In this document: piece after piece, positions 14,052 to 22,852 of the stretch | How the letters are laid out: each line of letters opens with the position of its first letter | Numbering within the stretch: position 1 is the stretch's first letter | DNA from: Alphaproteobacteria bacterium | GTDB lineage: Bacteria; Pseudomonadota; Gammaproteobacteria; JAGOUN01 | Length of the DNA stretch: 22,852 nucleotides | Assembly: GCA_021151585.1 (NCBI GenBank) | Contig: JAGKWX010000029.1 | Coordinates: 1-22,852, forward strand | Direction: 5' to 3' | Notes under the pieces: model-generated | Databases searched by the model: none | Told to the model about the DNA's origin: nothing | Seen by the model: the letters and a program-made list of their open reading frames with translations, nothing else | Made by a program: the position numbers and the translations under genes

Positions 14052-16352
14052 CTATTCTTCTGATATATCTACCTTTTCTTTATGGCCGCACTCTTTCTGC
14101 GGACAGGCGTGTTCTGTACCCCAGCGTTTTGTTATTTTTAATGTCAAAATAGGCCAGTGACATTTTGGACATGGTGCTTTTAAAGGTTCATTCCATGTTG
14201 CATATTTGCAGGTAGGATACGTTGAGCATGAAAAGAAAATTTTTCCGTAACGTGACTTGCGTTGCAACATGGTGCCCGCTTTGCATTCTGGGCACTCGAT
14301 AGCCAAGTCTTTCGGCTTTTCTAGCGGCTCGATATGTTTACATTTTGGATACTGACTACAGCCAATAAATTTCCCATAGCGACCCACTTTAATCACTAGT
14401 TCGCTTTCGCATGCGGGACATGTTCGATCAGGAATAACTTCAGGAGCAGCGGCTTCAGCTCCGTCACTTTCTAAACTACGGGTATATTTACACTCAGGAT
14501 AACCGGTGCAACTGATAAATCGCCCGCGTTTTCCTAGTCGAATGGATAATGGCTTGCTACAATCGGGGCATTGTTCATCTAAGGCTTCTTGAGTCACATC
14601 TTTGCGTTGTACATTGGTCGCCACATCATCGATTTTATGCTTAAATGCATCCCAAAATTTTTCTAAAATAGGAATCCATGTTGCTTCGCCGCGTGAAATT
14701 TCATTAAGCTGCTCTTCTAAATTTGCAGTGAAGTCATAATCGACGTATTGTGTAAAAAAGTTAGTTAAAAACTTATTAACAATCCGACCAACATCTGTTG
14801 GTGTAAAACGTTTTTTGTCGAGCAAGACGTATTCGCGGCTAGTCAGCGTTTGAATAATTGATGCGTAAGTGGAGGGGCGGCCGATGCCATGTTCTTCTAA
14901 TGCTTTAACCAGGCTTGCCTCGCTGTAACGCGGTGGTGGTTCAGTGAAGTGCTGTCGACATTCGATATCATTTAATACCACAACATCACCGATGTTCATT
15001 AGTGGTAACATTTTTTCATCTTCATCGTCATCAGCTGCTTTGTCATCAACGTCTTCAAAATAGACTTGCATAAAGCCGGGATCAACAAGTGCTGAGCCAT
15101 TCGCACGAAACCAGTGTTTATCCGATTGACTGCAACGTAAATCAATTGAAACGGTATCAAGTGTTGCGTGCATCATTTGGCTGGCAACTGTGCGTTTCCA
15201 AATGAGTTGGTACAATTTAAATTGATCAGCCGTTAAAGCGTTTTTAATTGCTTCAGGCTTATAGTTAACTCGGGTTGGGCGAATCGCTTCGTGTGCTTCT
15301 TGTGCGTTTTTGGATTTAGTTTTAAAAGCGCGAATAGCATCAGCGAGCGCTTTTTTCCCATAATTTTCTAAAATAAATTGACGAATTTCTGCAATCGCGT
15401 CATCGGCAATATGAACTGAGTCAGTACGCATATAAGTAATTAAACCTTCTGCTCCAGAACCGATGTCTAGCCCCTCATATAGTTGTTGAGCGATTTGCAT
15501 GGTTTTGCGCGTAGTAAATCCCAGTTTGCGTGCTGCTTCTTGTTGTAAAGTTGAGGTAATAAAAGGCGCAGTAGGCTGCCGTTTGCGTTGTTTTTTATCG
15601 ACTTTATCAACAACCAATTCGCCGTTTGCAGCTTTGAGTAATTTTTTCTTTGCGCTTTCAGCTTGTTTTTCTGTGGTAATGCTGAATTGTTCTTGTTTTT
15701 TGCCGTCAAGAATAGTTAATTTTGCATCAAAATTTTGTTTATTGAAGACATCACGTGAAATGATGCTCCAGTATTCTTGAGTCTTGAATGCTTCGATTTC
15801 CAATTCGCGTTCAACGATCATGCGTAATGCGGGGCTTTGTACGCGGCCTGCGGATAAGCCGGGGCGAACTTTTCTCCATAACAAAGGCGATAAATTAAAG
15901 CCAACAAGATAATCGAGCGCGAGACGCGCTTGTTGTGCATTAATAAGATCGTGCGATAGCGTACGTGGATGTGCGATTGCTTCCGTGACAGCTTTTTTTG
16001 TAATTTCATAAAATGCAACGCGATGAACATTTTTGCCTTCGAGGGCGTGTTCTTCTTCTAGCAGTTGTTGTACATGCCATGCAATCGCCTCCCCTTCGCG
16101 ATCAGGGTCGGTTGCAAGATAAAGGTTATCAGCGTCTTTCAGGGCTTTTTTGATGGCTTGCATATGCTTTGCATTACGTTCAATCGGAGCATAGGTCATT
16201 TTAAAATCTTGCTTGGGATCGACAGCCCCCTCTTTAGGAGGCAAGTCACGTACATGTCCATAACTGGCAAGGACTTCAAAATCCTTACCTAGGTATTTTT
16301 TAATGGTTTTTGATTTTGCCGGTGACTCGACGACCACTACGTTTTTTGTCAT
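14052..16352 (-). CDS. topA: DNA topoisomerase I (type IA) with four C-terminal zinc fingers
   Basis: TopA relaxes negative supercoils through a 5'-phosphotyrosine intermediate. Its TOPRIM domain has VVVESPAKSKTIKKYLG at 5-21 (catalytic Glu9) and TDPDREGEAIAWH at 81-93 (Asp82, Asp84, Glu86). The active-site tyrosine is Tyr307 in GLITYMRTDSVHI, and HEAIRPT at 354-360 and EEHGIGRPSTYA at 486-497 are typical. Four tetracysteine zinc ribbons follow: Cys595/598/615/621, 645/648/665/671, 687/690/709/715 and 728/731/750/755. At 766 residues it is shorter than E. coli TopA (865) but complete in every domain. An AAGG ribosome binding site (16361-16364) lies 8 bases from the ATG, in the 13-base gap after dprA, so the two are co-transcribed. 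Confidence 0.98.
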   Translation of the reverse strand: MTKNVVVVESPAKSKTIKKYLGKDFEVLASYGHVRDLPPKEGAVDPKQDFKMTYAPIERNAKHMQAIKKALKDADNLYLATDPDREGEAIAWHVQQLLEEEHALEGKNVHRVAFYEITKKAVTEAIAHPRTLSHDLINAQQARLALDYLVGFNLSPLLWRKVRPGLSAGRVQSPALRMIVERELEIEAFKTQEYWSIISRDVFNKQNFDAKLTILDGKKQEQFSITTEKQAESAKKKLLKAANGELVVDKVDKKQRKRQPTAPFITSTLQQEAARKLGFTTRKTMQIAQQLYEGLDIGSGAEGLITYMRTDSVHIADDAIAEIRQFILENYGKKALADAIRAFKTKSKNAQEAHEAIRPTRVNYKPEAIKNALTADQFKLYQLIWKRTVASQMMHATLDTVSIDLRCSQSDKHWFRANGSALVDPGFMQVYFEDVDDKAADDDEDEKMLPLMNIGDVVVLNDIECRQHFTEPPPRYSEASLVKALEEHGIGRPSTYASIIQTLTSREYVLLDKKRFTPTDVGRIVNKFLTNFFTQYVDYDFTANLEEQLNEISRGEATWIPILEKFWDAFKHKIDDVATNVQRKDVTQEALDEQCPDCSKPLSIRLGKRGRFISCTGYPECKYTRSLESDGAEAAAPEVIPDRTCPACESELVIKVGRYGKFIGCSQYPKCKHIEPLEKPKDLAIECPECKAGTMLQRKSRYGKIFFSCSTYPTCKYATWNEPLKAPCPKCHWPILTLKITKRWGTEHACPQKECGHKEKVDISEE

Positions 16353-16365
16353 TTGTATAACCTTT

Positions 16366-17292
16366 TTACAATAATCTATAACCGCCGCTTATTTTTTCTA
16401 TATGACCGGCAATTTCCAATTCAATGAGGATAGAGCAAACATCAGCAAAATCCAAGCGGCTATTGATAACAATCTCATCGATAGAGGTGGGGAATTCGTA
16501 GATATGTCTAAGAATTGGGTGTTTTGAGGTTGTTGACGACGTTTCGCCCGGGGGCAAGCGATGGCTTGGTTGTGAGTTTGCTTGATTAGGGCTGAGTGCC
16601 AGGCTGTGCTGATATGGTGCAGTCTTGTTATGGCTGATAGTCGAGATGTTTTGCTTGAGACCTTCCGCTACTTCCTCAATCGAGCTGACTAATGTTGCTC
16701 CGTCACGAATTAACCAATGACAACCCTGTGTCATAGCGTTAAGAATATTGCCTGGAACCGCCATGACTTCTTTGCCTTGTTCTGCAGCGATTCGCGCTGT
16801 TATCAATGATCCGCTGCGCAAGGCGGCTTCTATGACCAGCACTCCCTCACTTAAGCCGCTGATAATTCGATTGCGATGTGGAAATTGCTTAGGATGTGGC
16901 GGCGTATCCGGTGGATATTCGCTTATAATACAGCCACCTTGTTCTATGATTGATGTTCTTAGGTTTTTGTGTTGCTTAGGATAATCAATATTCAATCCGC
17001 ATCCGAGTACAGCAATAGTTTTTGCTTGTCCTTGCAATGCCCCGCGATGCGCCGCGGCATCAATTCCCACAGCAAATCCGCTCGCAATAACGATGCCAGC
17101 ATCTGACAATATTTTCGACCATTTTTCGGTAATAGAAATTGCAACATGGGATGGTTTTCGCGTTCCAACTATTGCGAGGCATGGCTTGGATAAGCATTCC
17201 ACATTACCTTCAATAAATAGCGTTTTTGGTGGTGATGCAATGTTTTTTAGCGACTTTGGAAAAAGTGCATGATCAAAAGTAATAGTTTGCAT
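16366..17292 (-). CDS. dprA: DprA/Smf DNA-processing protein lacking the N-terminal SAM-like domain
   Basis: DprA binds incoming single-stranded DNA and loads RecA during transformation; it is conserved even in species not known to be competent. The Rossmann-like domain is intact: VGTRKPS at 42-48, SGFAVGIDAAAH at 71-82, GCGLNIDYP at 97-105, SEYPP at 124-128, FPHRNRIISGLS at 137-148, GSLITA at 161-166 and VPGN at 179-182. A low-complexity linker (about 215-257) leads to a C-terminal winged-helix domain (258-308). At 308 residues it lacks roughly 60 N-terminal residues found in E. coli Smf (374). The start, MQTITFDHALFPKSL, falls where that domain would join. The frame stays open for some distance upstream but without an ATG or recognisable homology. 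First gene of the dprA-topA pair; it diverges from the large gene at 17456. Confidence 0.95.
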   Translation of the reverse strand: MQTITFDHALFPKSLKNIASPPKTLFIEGNVECLSKPCLAIVGTRKPSHVAISITEKWSKILSDAGIVIASGFAVGIDAAAHRGALQGQAKTIAVLGCGLNIDYPKQHKNLRTSIIEQGGCIISEYPPDTPPHPKQFPHRNRIISGLSEGVLVIEAALRSGSLITARIAAEQGKEVMAVPGNILNAMTQGCHWLIRDGATLVSSIEEVAEGLKQNISTISHNKTAPYQHSLALSPNQANSQPSHRLPPGETSSTTSKHPILRHIYEFPTSIDEIVINSRLDFADVCSILIELEIAGHIEKISGGYRLL

Positions 17293-17455
17293 AATTATTC
17301 TACAAAAAGTGATGACGGTGCTGTGGATATGGGGCGGGACGGCTATAAGAACACAAAAAAATATAAAAAAAAGAAAGTCTTAAGAGTATATTAATACGAT
17401 TTATTCTATTATAGCTAAAAATTAGCCCATAAAAAATAGTCCATAAAATAATATT

Positions 17456-20400
17456 ATGCTTAAATTTAGTCCCTCTGAAAAAAAAGCTGCCTTGACTTAT
17501 ACATTTATCGGCCGAGGTCCGCTTCATGATACATTAGCAAATAATGCTACGCCCTCCACTGAAATACGCAAAGATAGAGCACGCGTTAAGGTTTTAGATG
17601 ATACAGCGATAGTTGCAGAAAGATCATCAGATCAATCGATACGCTTTCGTAACAATGTTGGTGACGTTATTCAGAGTCTATACACAGAGTTGGATGAGTA
17701 TTATCTTGACACACAAAAATCCATGCTTTCTGGGCCGCATGGAATGTGCGAACGGTTTTTGGGGCTGGGTGAGCCATTTTTTGGAAAAACCATAGGATCT
17801 GGTGAAGTTGGCGGTCGGCCGGTTGGTACAGTGCTCGCTTATTTATCTTGTATAGATAATTATCGGATTAGAATTAGCTCAGAAATTTTAATGCTTTATT
17901 TTACTTATGAGCCTGGCAGAGTTTTTAACATAACTGGCGGTGTAGATGATGATTCTCTGTTTATGCCGCCATCAGCGACACTCCCGGCCCCAATGGATAG
18001 CTTTTTGTCAACGAAATTTGATGCTCAGTTCACCTATTTTTATATTAGCAAAACGGGCATAGAGCGACCTGATGTTTATGAATGGACTCGGCGCTTTGAT
18101 AATTATTTGTTTACACAAACTCCTGATTTCGGATATACACGTATTGTCGTGTTGAAAGAAACAGATGCCGATCCTGGTAATGCGGGTGATTTAGCAAGTA
18201 AGTTATACTTGAGGCATACCTCTACGAGCATTATAGCGTATTGGTTAAAAAATAACATTATTCAATCCAAAGAACTCACTGTGGATTCAAGGATGCAGGA
18301 GCTGTGGCAAGATTTGTCGAATCCTAACAATCTACAAGATAAAAACATTATTTTTGCGTTTACACAAGCATTTGGTTGCTTTCTTACAGTTGATGATATT
18401 TCAGTTTTGGATGTAACAAAGCTTGATGCTGCTTATTCTAATGGCTTGGCAATGCAGCCAGCGGAATTTGCGAATATCTTAATAAATGATAAAGATAAAT
18501 GTCTTCAAGAATACTCAGGATTAACCCATGGAGATCACCGCGGAGTGGTAGTGATTGAGTCGTCTACCATAAAAATTACCTCACGTACATTACAGTCTGC
18601 GCATAATCTTGTGCAAAATATTCTTGCAGATATACGCCGCAGAAATCGATATTTAAAAATTATCAAGTCACTGTTGAACGACTCGAGGTTAGATCTATGG
18701 ACTTTCAATGAAAATAAAAAAGGTTTGCTCGTCACTTTATTAAATTACTTAACCTTTCCTTTAAATGAGTCTAAAAAAGAAAAGTCAACAATGTACGCAG
18801 GTTATCTGAAAAAGATGTTGGATGATATTGATTTATTTGATTTTAAATATCTTATACAAGTAGTTGGGCATTTGCAAAGGCAGATTCAATATAAAAATAA
18901 AGAGATAAAAAATTTTTCTATTAGGGCTCGAGAAAAGCTGTCAGATGACATATTTGAAACAATAAATCAGCATTTAGATAAAACGTCTTTTCTAGATATA
19001 CTGAAGTCATTTTCAGTGCATTGGCCAAATGAAAATATTGATAAATTTCTGCAAACATATCAGGATTTTGCAGCGCAAGAAGATTTTGCGTTAGAGTATG
19101 ACAGTGCATCAAAAATTGCTTTAGAAAACAAAGCATCCCCCAGTATTCGTAAAGAAGATATGTTGAGTTCCATGGGTAGTGTCGATGATCGGACATCCGA
19201 TGCTGCTGATCTGTCATTGGCGGCCACGCCTCCTGCTTTCCCTGATATGCCTCGAGAAAGTTTAATATCGCGCTGGATAAGGGAAACACATTCCGTTCCT
19301 AGTAAGCGTGAAAAATTTTATGCTTCCGTTTCCGCGTGTATAGCAGACAATATGCTTCCAGAAATTATAAAGAAAATTTTGACTATTTTGTCGAGGTTGA
19401 GCGACTCAAGAACATATCAACAGTATCGTAAAAATCTTTTATCACCCTTTTCTGAACAAGAAAAAGAATTGGCTTTGGGGCCATATTTTGATTTTACTTT
19501 TTATGAAATTTTAAAGCTTTTTCAGACGATACATCCATTGTTAGCTAATCTTGATAAAATTAATGCGTATTATGCGCTACTAACCGTGTGTCGACGTGAG
19601 GGTTGGGGTAGGGCGGAAGGCGGCTTGCAACAACAAATCGAGGCAGTAATTAATTTGTTGCTTAATAATGACTCTGCTGTTAAAGATGTTTTTCCATATG
19701 CCAACCTTAGTGAGAAAAAGTTTGCCTATGTACAGTCTTATTGCAGTGAGCTTCAAAGAATTATTCAATATAAAAAAGAAAAATACGACTCTATGCTATT
19801 AATGGTAGGGAGTATAAAAGGACATCAGGAAAATATTGAAAGATATTTGCAAGATAAGTCAAACTCAAAACCTGAGTTGATAGAGGCTGAAATTCAGGTG
19901 CATAATGCTCAAATTCAGTTGCTTAATGCTCAAATTCAGTTGCTTAATGCTGAAATTAATAGAGATCTTATTCTTATAATAGATGAATGTGAAAAATTGG
20001 CGCAAACAAATAATTCATTAGCGCTAACACTAAATGACTTAAATTCTTTTGAGCAATTTGAGACAGATATATCGGAGATGGATGAGATTTTAATTATATG
20101 TGACAAAATTTCACAGGTTACTCAAATTTCTTCTTTTTTATTGTGTGAAGATGACAGGTTTGAGATAAAAAAAATTATCGAATTTTTTAAAAAATCAAAT
20201 ATTTTTCTCGATATTGAGCTGAACGCTGCTCCTGTATTGGCAAATGTTTTTTCTTTGTCAGTTGATCAACAAAAAAAGTTATATTATGCATTAGATAATA
20301 TTAACCATCCTTCTTCAGTAGAGCTTTGTATTCTTATACAGGGTTTATACGAAAACATCTCTAGTTTGAGTTGTGCAGATCCTGTGACAAATTTTTCTGA

Positions 20401-22852
20401 CGTGGTTCAGTACTTTGAAGATCAGTTTTATCGTTCTTATCGTTTATCGAATCGCTGTATTTATTCTTTTAATGTCGTATCGAAAGCATATCTGAATAAA
20501 CTTTATAGCGATAAAAATTTTTTGTTGCATAGAATGGCTTTATTTTTTAGGCATCTTTACGGTGGCTCATTGTTTTCTGACTTTGTTGGTGAATATCCGT
20601 TATTTGGTCAAGAAAATTTCGATCGTAAAATTTTTGATATTGAAAACTTTGCATGCCTAAAAAGCAATAATCTGGAAGTTTTTCTTAACAATATTGTGGC
20701 GGGTATTAACAGTTTTATTCGAGCTGACAGATCTCCTCAAGATTATATTGATCGCATTGAAAAAGATTTGTATCAATACAACAGATTGGAATTATTGGCT
20801 CAAGATGCCAGTGTGCCATCTTCTTTTCAGATGAATACTATTTATTTGCAACAGGCTGCGCAGGGCGGCATGACCGCATATTGGATGGCACAAAATGCGG
20901 TTAGTGAAAAATATATTTCTTCTTTTAATAAAGAAAATCTTATCAATGATAGAGGTCAGCATTGCTCTGATCTTAAATCTGTAAGAATGGCTTTCGGCGT
21001 GCCTTTGTTATTAAATGCAGATTTGATTTCATTAGGACCCGATTGGGCAAAGTTTATTGAGCTGTGTGTGTGGCTGTCTACTTTAGCAAATGCTTCATTT
21101 TTTTCATATGAGCAAATTAGTTATGTTTGCTCTAAGATTTCAAACATTGTTTTTGTCTATTTCAAAGAAGAGAACAGTTTTCTTGAGTCTTATTTAATAT
21201 CCATTCGCACAATATGGCAATCGTATTTATGTTATACTATTTATAGTCAATGCGCGGCGGAGGAGTGGATTAATCCGGGAATAAATCTACTAGAAACCGC
21301 TAAAGATGCTTATTTGAAATGTAATTCTGGTGACAATCTTTTTGGGCCACAATTATCAACATGCTTAGAAGTTTTCAAAGCGCTTGGCGATGAGTTTTAT
21401 GATCCTTCTTATTCTCGGGGTTCACCAATAAAAGATGTGCAAAAAACATTGTGGTTGTACGCAGCGCTAGGCTTTTACTCTAAAATTTCTGATAATCTAA
21501 TGCAAAATCGAAAAAATTTTACGTGGACAGATTCTCAAGGTAAAGAAATGCTTGTTGCTAGAATTTTGGTGCGAATTTTGGGTAGTGATATTTCTGCAGC
21601 AAGACAAAAAGATATACTTACTGTTGCCGGGGGATATTTTTCATCTCCTAAAGCACGCACCCAACTTCTTGATAATATTTTCACCAATTCTATGTCTGGG
21701 TATGATCAGCATAATAGAGAAAGATTTATTAAATCACGACTTCTCCCAATTATTTTTTCCAATCAATGGACTAATATTTTATTAAACAGAGATTTTACTA
21801 ATCTGATGTTGGCGCAGCTAAGTAATAAAGTAATAACTATTAAACAGCTTAGCATTCAATTATATGATGGCTTACTCACTGTGTTAGATATTGTCAATTT
21901 AAGTGATGGCTCTAAATATTCTTCAGCGTTTTTGCCTTATATGTTATCGCCGGTACTGATAGGCTGCGTTGTTTTTTATAAATATGTTTTGAGTGTGGAC
22001 AAAGATTCAAAAAAAGATGCGTTAATATTATGGCGTGATTGTATTAGTACATTAAAAGAAATTTCTGAAAGATCACCCGATTATGCTTATTCTATTAATA
22101 TTTTTTCAAACGTTTGTAATATTTGTTTTTTTGATGAAACTCCTTATTTATACAATATAACGCAAATGTATCTTGCTTGTAACAATTTAAACTTAAAAAA
22201 AATTGACATGAAACCATCGCTAGAGCTTCTTGCAAATATGATAAGAGAATTTTTTGTAAACAAGGATGATCTTCTTGTTCTGGATAATCAAGAGGTTAAG
22301 GTTTTAAACTATATTTCTCAGCCAGTTGAGTTTTTACTGGTTCCAGGTATTAAAGTCAAACAATCGTCGGCAATCGATTTTTTAGCGACGCATGTAAAAA
22401 ACCTTAAAAAATTTGGAGATGTATTGGTTTTGCACGTTGGTTTTTTTTCAGAAAAAATATTTTCTGTTGTCAGAAAAGTTGAAGAAGATTTTCCTGACCT
22501 ACTATTTCCGCGGGCATCAAGTTGCGTCTTGACTTTGGATAATTTTACATTATATCTGATGCAGCTTTACGTTGCCTATGTAAGAAAATGGCAACAACGG
22601 TATCAACAGGATGTTGAGATTGCTACACCTATGAAGTATCCACTGGTCGTTATTTATCAATCCGGAGAGAATAAACAAGAGTTAAGATGTGTAGAAGTTC
22701 ACGTGAATTCGGATGGATGTATTTTTCGTACTGATTGTACAGTGCAGAGCTCATATTTATTACGACGCGCGTCTAGATCCGTAGCAGATGATGATAATAG
22801 TTGTTTAGGCGTTGTTTTAAACGAGGTGCAGAGACAATCTGGTTTGAGTTCT
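17456..22852 (+). CDS. Giant unknown protein, at least 1799 aa, open at the right edge
   Basis: From the ATG at 17456 the frame runs 1799 codons to the last base with no stop; an in-frame TAA at 17444 makes this the most upstream start. There is no visible Shine-Dalgarno sequence (TAAAATAATATT precedes it), and the divergent dprA lies 163 bases away. I recognise no domain. The product looks soluble and helical, with no signal peptide and no obvious membrane segment. Notable parts are a Ser/Pro-rich linker at about 560-605 and an exact heptad repeat at 811-838 (AxIQxxN units), predicted coiled coil. Composition (Ser, Asn, Lys, long helices, low-complexity linkers) resembles the unknown proteins at 1-10632, and by eye it is more AT-rich than the dprA-ubiB block. 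A very large secreted or translocated protein is one reading; a cytoplasmic structural protein is another. Confidence 0.85.
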   Translation, partial: MLKFSPSEKKAALTYTFIGRGPLHDTLANNATPSTEIRKDRARVKVLDDTAIVAERSSDQSIRFRNNVGDVIQSLYTELDEYYLDTQKSMLSGPHGMCERFLGLGEPFFGKTIGSGEVGGRPVGTVLAYLSCIDNYRIRISSEILMLYFTYEPGRVFNITGGVDDDSLFMPPSATLPAPMDSFLSTKFDAQFTYFYISKTGIERPDVYEWTRRFDNYLFTQTPDFGYTRIVVLKETDADPGNAGDLASKLYLRHTSTSIIAYWLKNNIIQSKELTVDSRMQELWQDLSNPNNLQDKNIIFAFTQAFGCFLTVDDISVLDVTKLDAAYSNGLAMQPAEFANILINDKDKCLQEYSGLTHGDHRGVVVIESSTIKITSRTLQSAHNLVQNILADIRRRNRYLKIIKSLLNDSRLDLWTFNENKKGLLVTLLNYLTFPLNESKKEKSTMYAGYLKKMLDDIDLFDFKYLIQVVGHLQRQIQYKNKEIKNFSIRAREKLSDDIFETINQHLDKTSFLDILKSFSVHWPNENIDKFLQTYQDFAAQEDFALEYDSASKIALENKASPSIRKEDMLSSMGSVDDRTSDAADLSLAATPPAFPDMPRESLISRWIRETHSVPSKREKFYASVSACIADNMLPEIIKKILTILSRLSDSRTYQQYRKNLLSPFSEQEKELALGPYFDFTFYEILKLFQTIHPLLANLDKINAYYALLTVCRREGWGRAEGGLQQQIEAVINLLLNNDSAVKDVFPYANLSEKKFAYVQSYCSELQRIIQYKKEKYDSMLLMVGSIKGHQENIERYLQDKSNSKPELIEAEIQVHNAQIQLLNAQIQLLNAEINRDLILIIDECEKLAQTNNSLALTLNDLNSFEQFETDISEMDEILIICDKISQVTQISSFLLCEDDRFEIKKIIEFFKKSNIFLDIELNAAPVLANVFSLSVDQQKKLYYALDNINHPSSVELCILIQGLYENISSLSCADPVTNFSDVVQYFEDQFYRSYRLSNRCIYSFNVVSKAYLNKLYSDKNFLLHRMALFFRHLYGGSLFSDFVGEYPLFGQENFDRKIFDIENFACLKSNNLEVFLNNIVAGINSFIRADRSPQDYIDRIEKDLYQYNRLELLAQDASVPSSFQMNTIYLQQAAQGGMTAYWMAQNAVSEKYISSFNKENLINDRGQHCSDLKSVRMAFGVPLLLNADLISLGPDWAKFIELCVWLSTLANASFFSYEQISYVCSKISNIVFVYFKEENSFLESYLISIRTIWQSYLCYTIYSQCAAEEWINPGINLLETAKDAYLKCNSGDNLFGPQLSTCLEVFKALGDEFYDPSYSRGSPIKDVQKTLWLYAALGFYSKISDNLMQNRKNFTWTDSQGKEMLVARILVRILGSDISAARQKDILTVAGGYFSSPKARTQLLDNIFTNSMSGYDQHNRERFIKSRLLPIIFSNQWTNILLNRDFTNLMLAQLSNKVITIKQLSIQLYDGLLTVLDIVNLSDGSKYSSAFLPYMLSPVLIGCVVFYKYVLSVDKDSKKDALILWRDCISTLKEISERSPDYAYSINIFSNVCNICFFDETPYLYNITQMYLACNNLNLKKIDMKPSLELLANMIREFFVNKDDLLVLDNQEVKVLNYISQPVEFLLVPGIKVKQSSAIDFLATHVKNLKKFGDVLVLHVGFFSEKIFSVVRKVEEDFPDLLFPRASSCVLTLDNFTLYLMQLYVAYVRKWQQRYQQDVEIATPMKYPLVVIYQSGENKQELRCVEVHVNSDGCIFRTDCTVQSSYLLRRASRSVADDDNSCLGVVLNEVQRQSGLSS
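19886..19960 (+). repeat. 21-base tandem repeat encoding a heptad coiled coil
   Basis: Units start at 19886, 19907, 19928 and 19949 (the last partial). The second and third are identical and encode AQIQLLN; the first encodes AEIQVHN. One unit is exactly one heptad, with Ala, Ile and Leu suitably placed for a coiled coil. Slippage could change the copy number without shifting the frame. Confidence 0.85.

Noticed and set aside
15467..16292. Several 70-93 codon frames on both strands inside topA
   Set aside because: All lie in alternative frames of a complete, motif-rich topA.
17300..17527. 75-codon - strand frame between dprA and the giant gene
   Set aside because: It overlaps the start of the giant gene, is mostly a translation of AT-rich intergenic DNA, and is not in frame with dprA, so it cannot be the missing DprA N-terminus.
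18921..19289. 122-codon - strand frame within the giant gene
   Set aside because: It is antisense to an uninterrupted 1799-codon frame, with no visible ribosome binding site or family resemblance.
1..22852. CRISPR arrays, insertion sequences, tRNA or rRNA genes
   Set aside because: No regularly spaced repeats, transposase-like translation, tRNA cloverleaf or rRNA sequence was seen on either strand.

Overview
The window looks like part of a low-GC gammaproteobacterial chromosome. The collinear ubiE-ubiJ-ubiB cluster, the dprA-topA pair and a CsrB/RsmZ-like regulatory RNA all point there. Several very large, unrecognised, mostly helical proteins with Ser-rich and acidic linkers and eukaryote-style N-terminal motifs suggest a host-associated member of the Legionellales (Legionella/Coxiella/Berkiella-like). 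That placement is inference: no secretion-system gene or 16S gene is present in the window.

Left block (1-10632, + strand): a run of large unknown genes. The window opens inside the 3' end of one gene (1-777). A second gene (1089-5685) is its paralogue at the C-terminus, but it is split by a frameshift near 4070 into a 995-codon and a ~536-codon part. Two more genes follow in the same direction: 5710-7320, whose product begins with a textbook N-myristoylation sequence, and 7396-10632. Gaps of 24 and 75 bases suggest co-transcription from 1089. Imperfect hairpins lie at 797-829 and 10638-10670, the second between the convergent block and ubiB.

Central block (10731-17292, - strand): housekeeping genes. 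Transcription runs right to left: dprA, topA, the CsrB-like RNA with its own terminator, then ubiE, ubiJ, ubiB. The ubi genes supply the C-methyltransferase, the SCP2-domain lipid-binding factor and the ABC1-type kinase-like protein of ubiquinone synthesis. UbiB ends about 100 residues early and lacks the usual C-terminal membrane anchor; DprA lacks the usual N-terminal SAM-like domain.

Right block (17456-22852, + strand): one open reading frame starts at 17456 and is still open at the window edge, at least 1799 codons. I recognise no domain in it. It has a short heptad coiled-coil repeat and a Ser/Pro-rich linker, like the other large unknown proteins here.

Working hypothesis: the large + strand genes encode translocated host-interaction proteins. 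The Csr system is known to control virulence traits in related intracellular bacteria. The CsrB-like RNA in this window, and the GGA cores inside the ribosome binding sites at 1089 and 7396, make a regulatory link plausible but untested.
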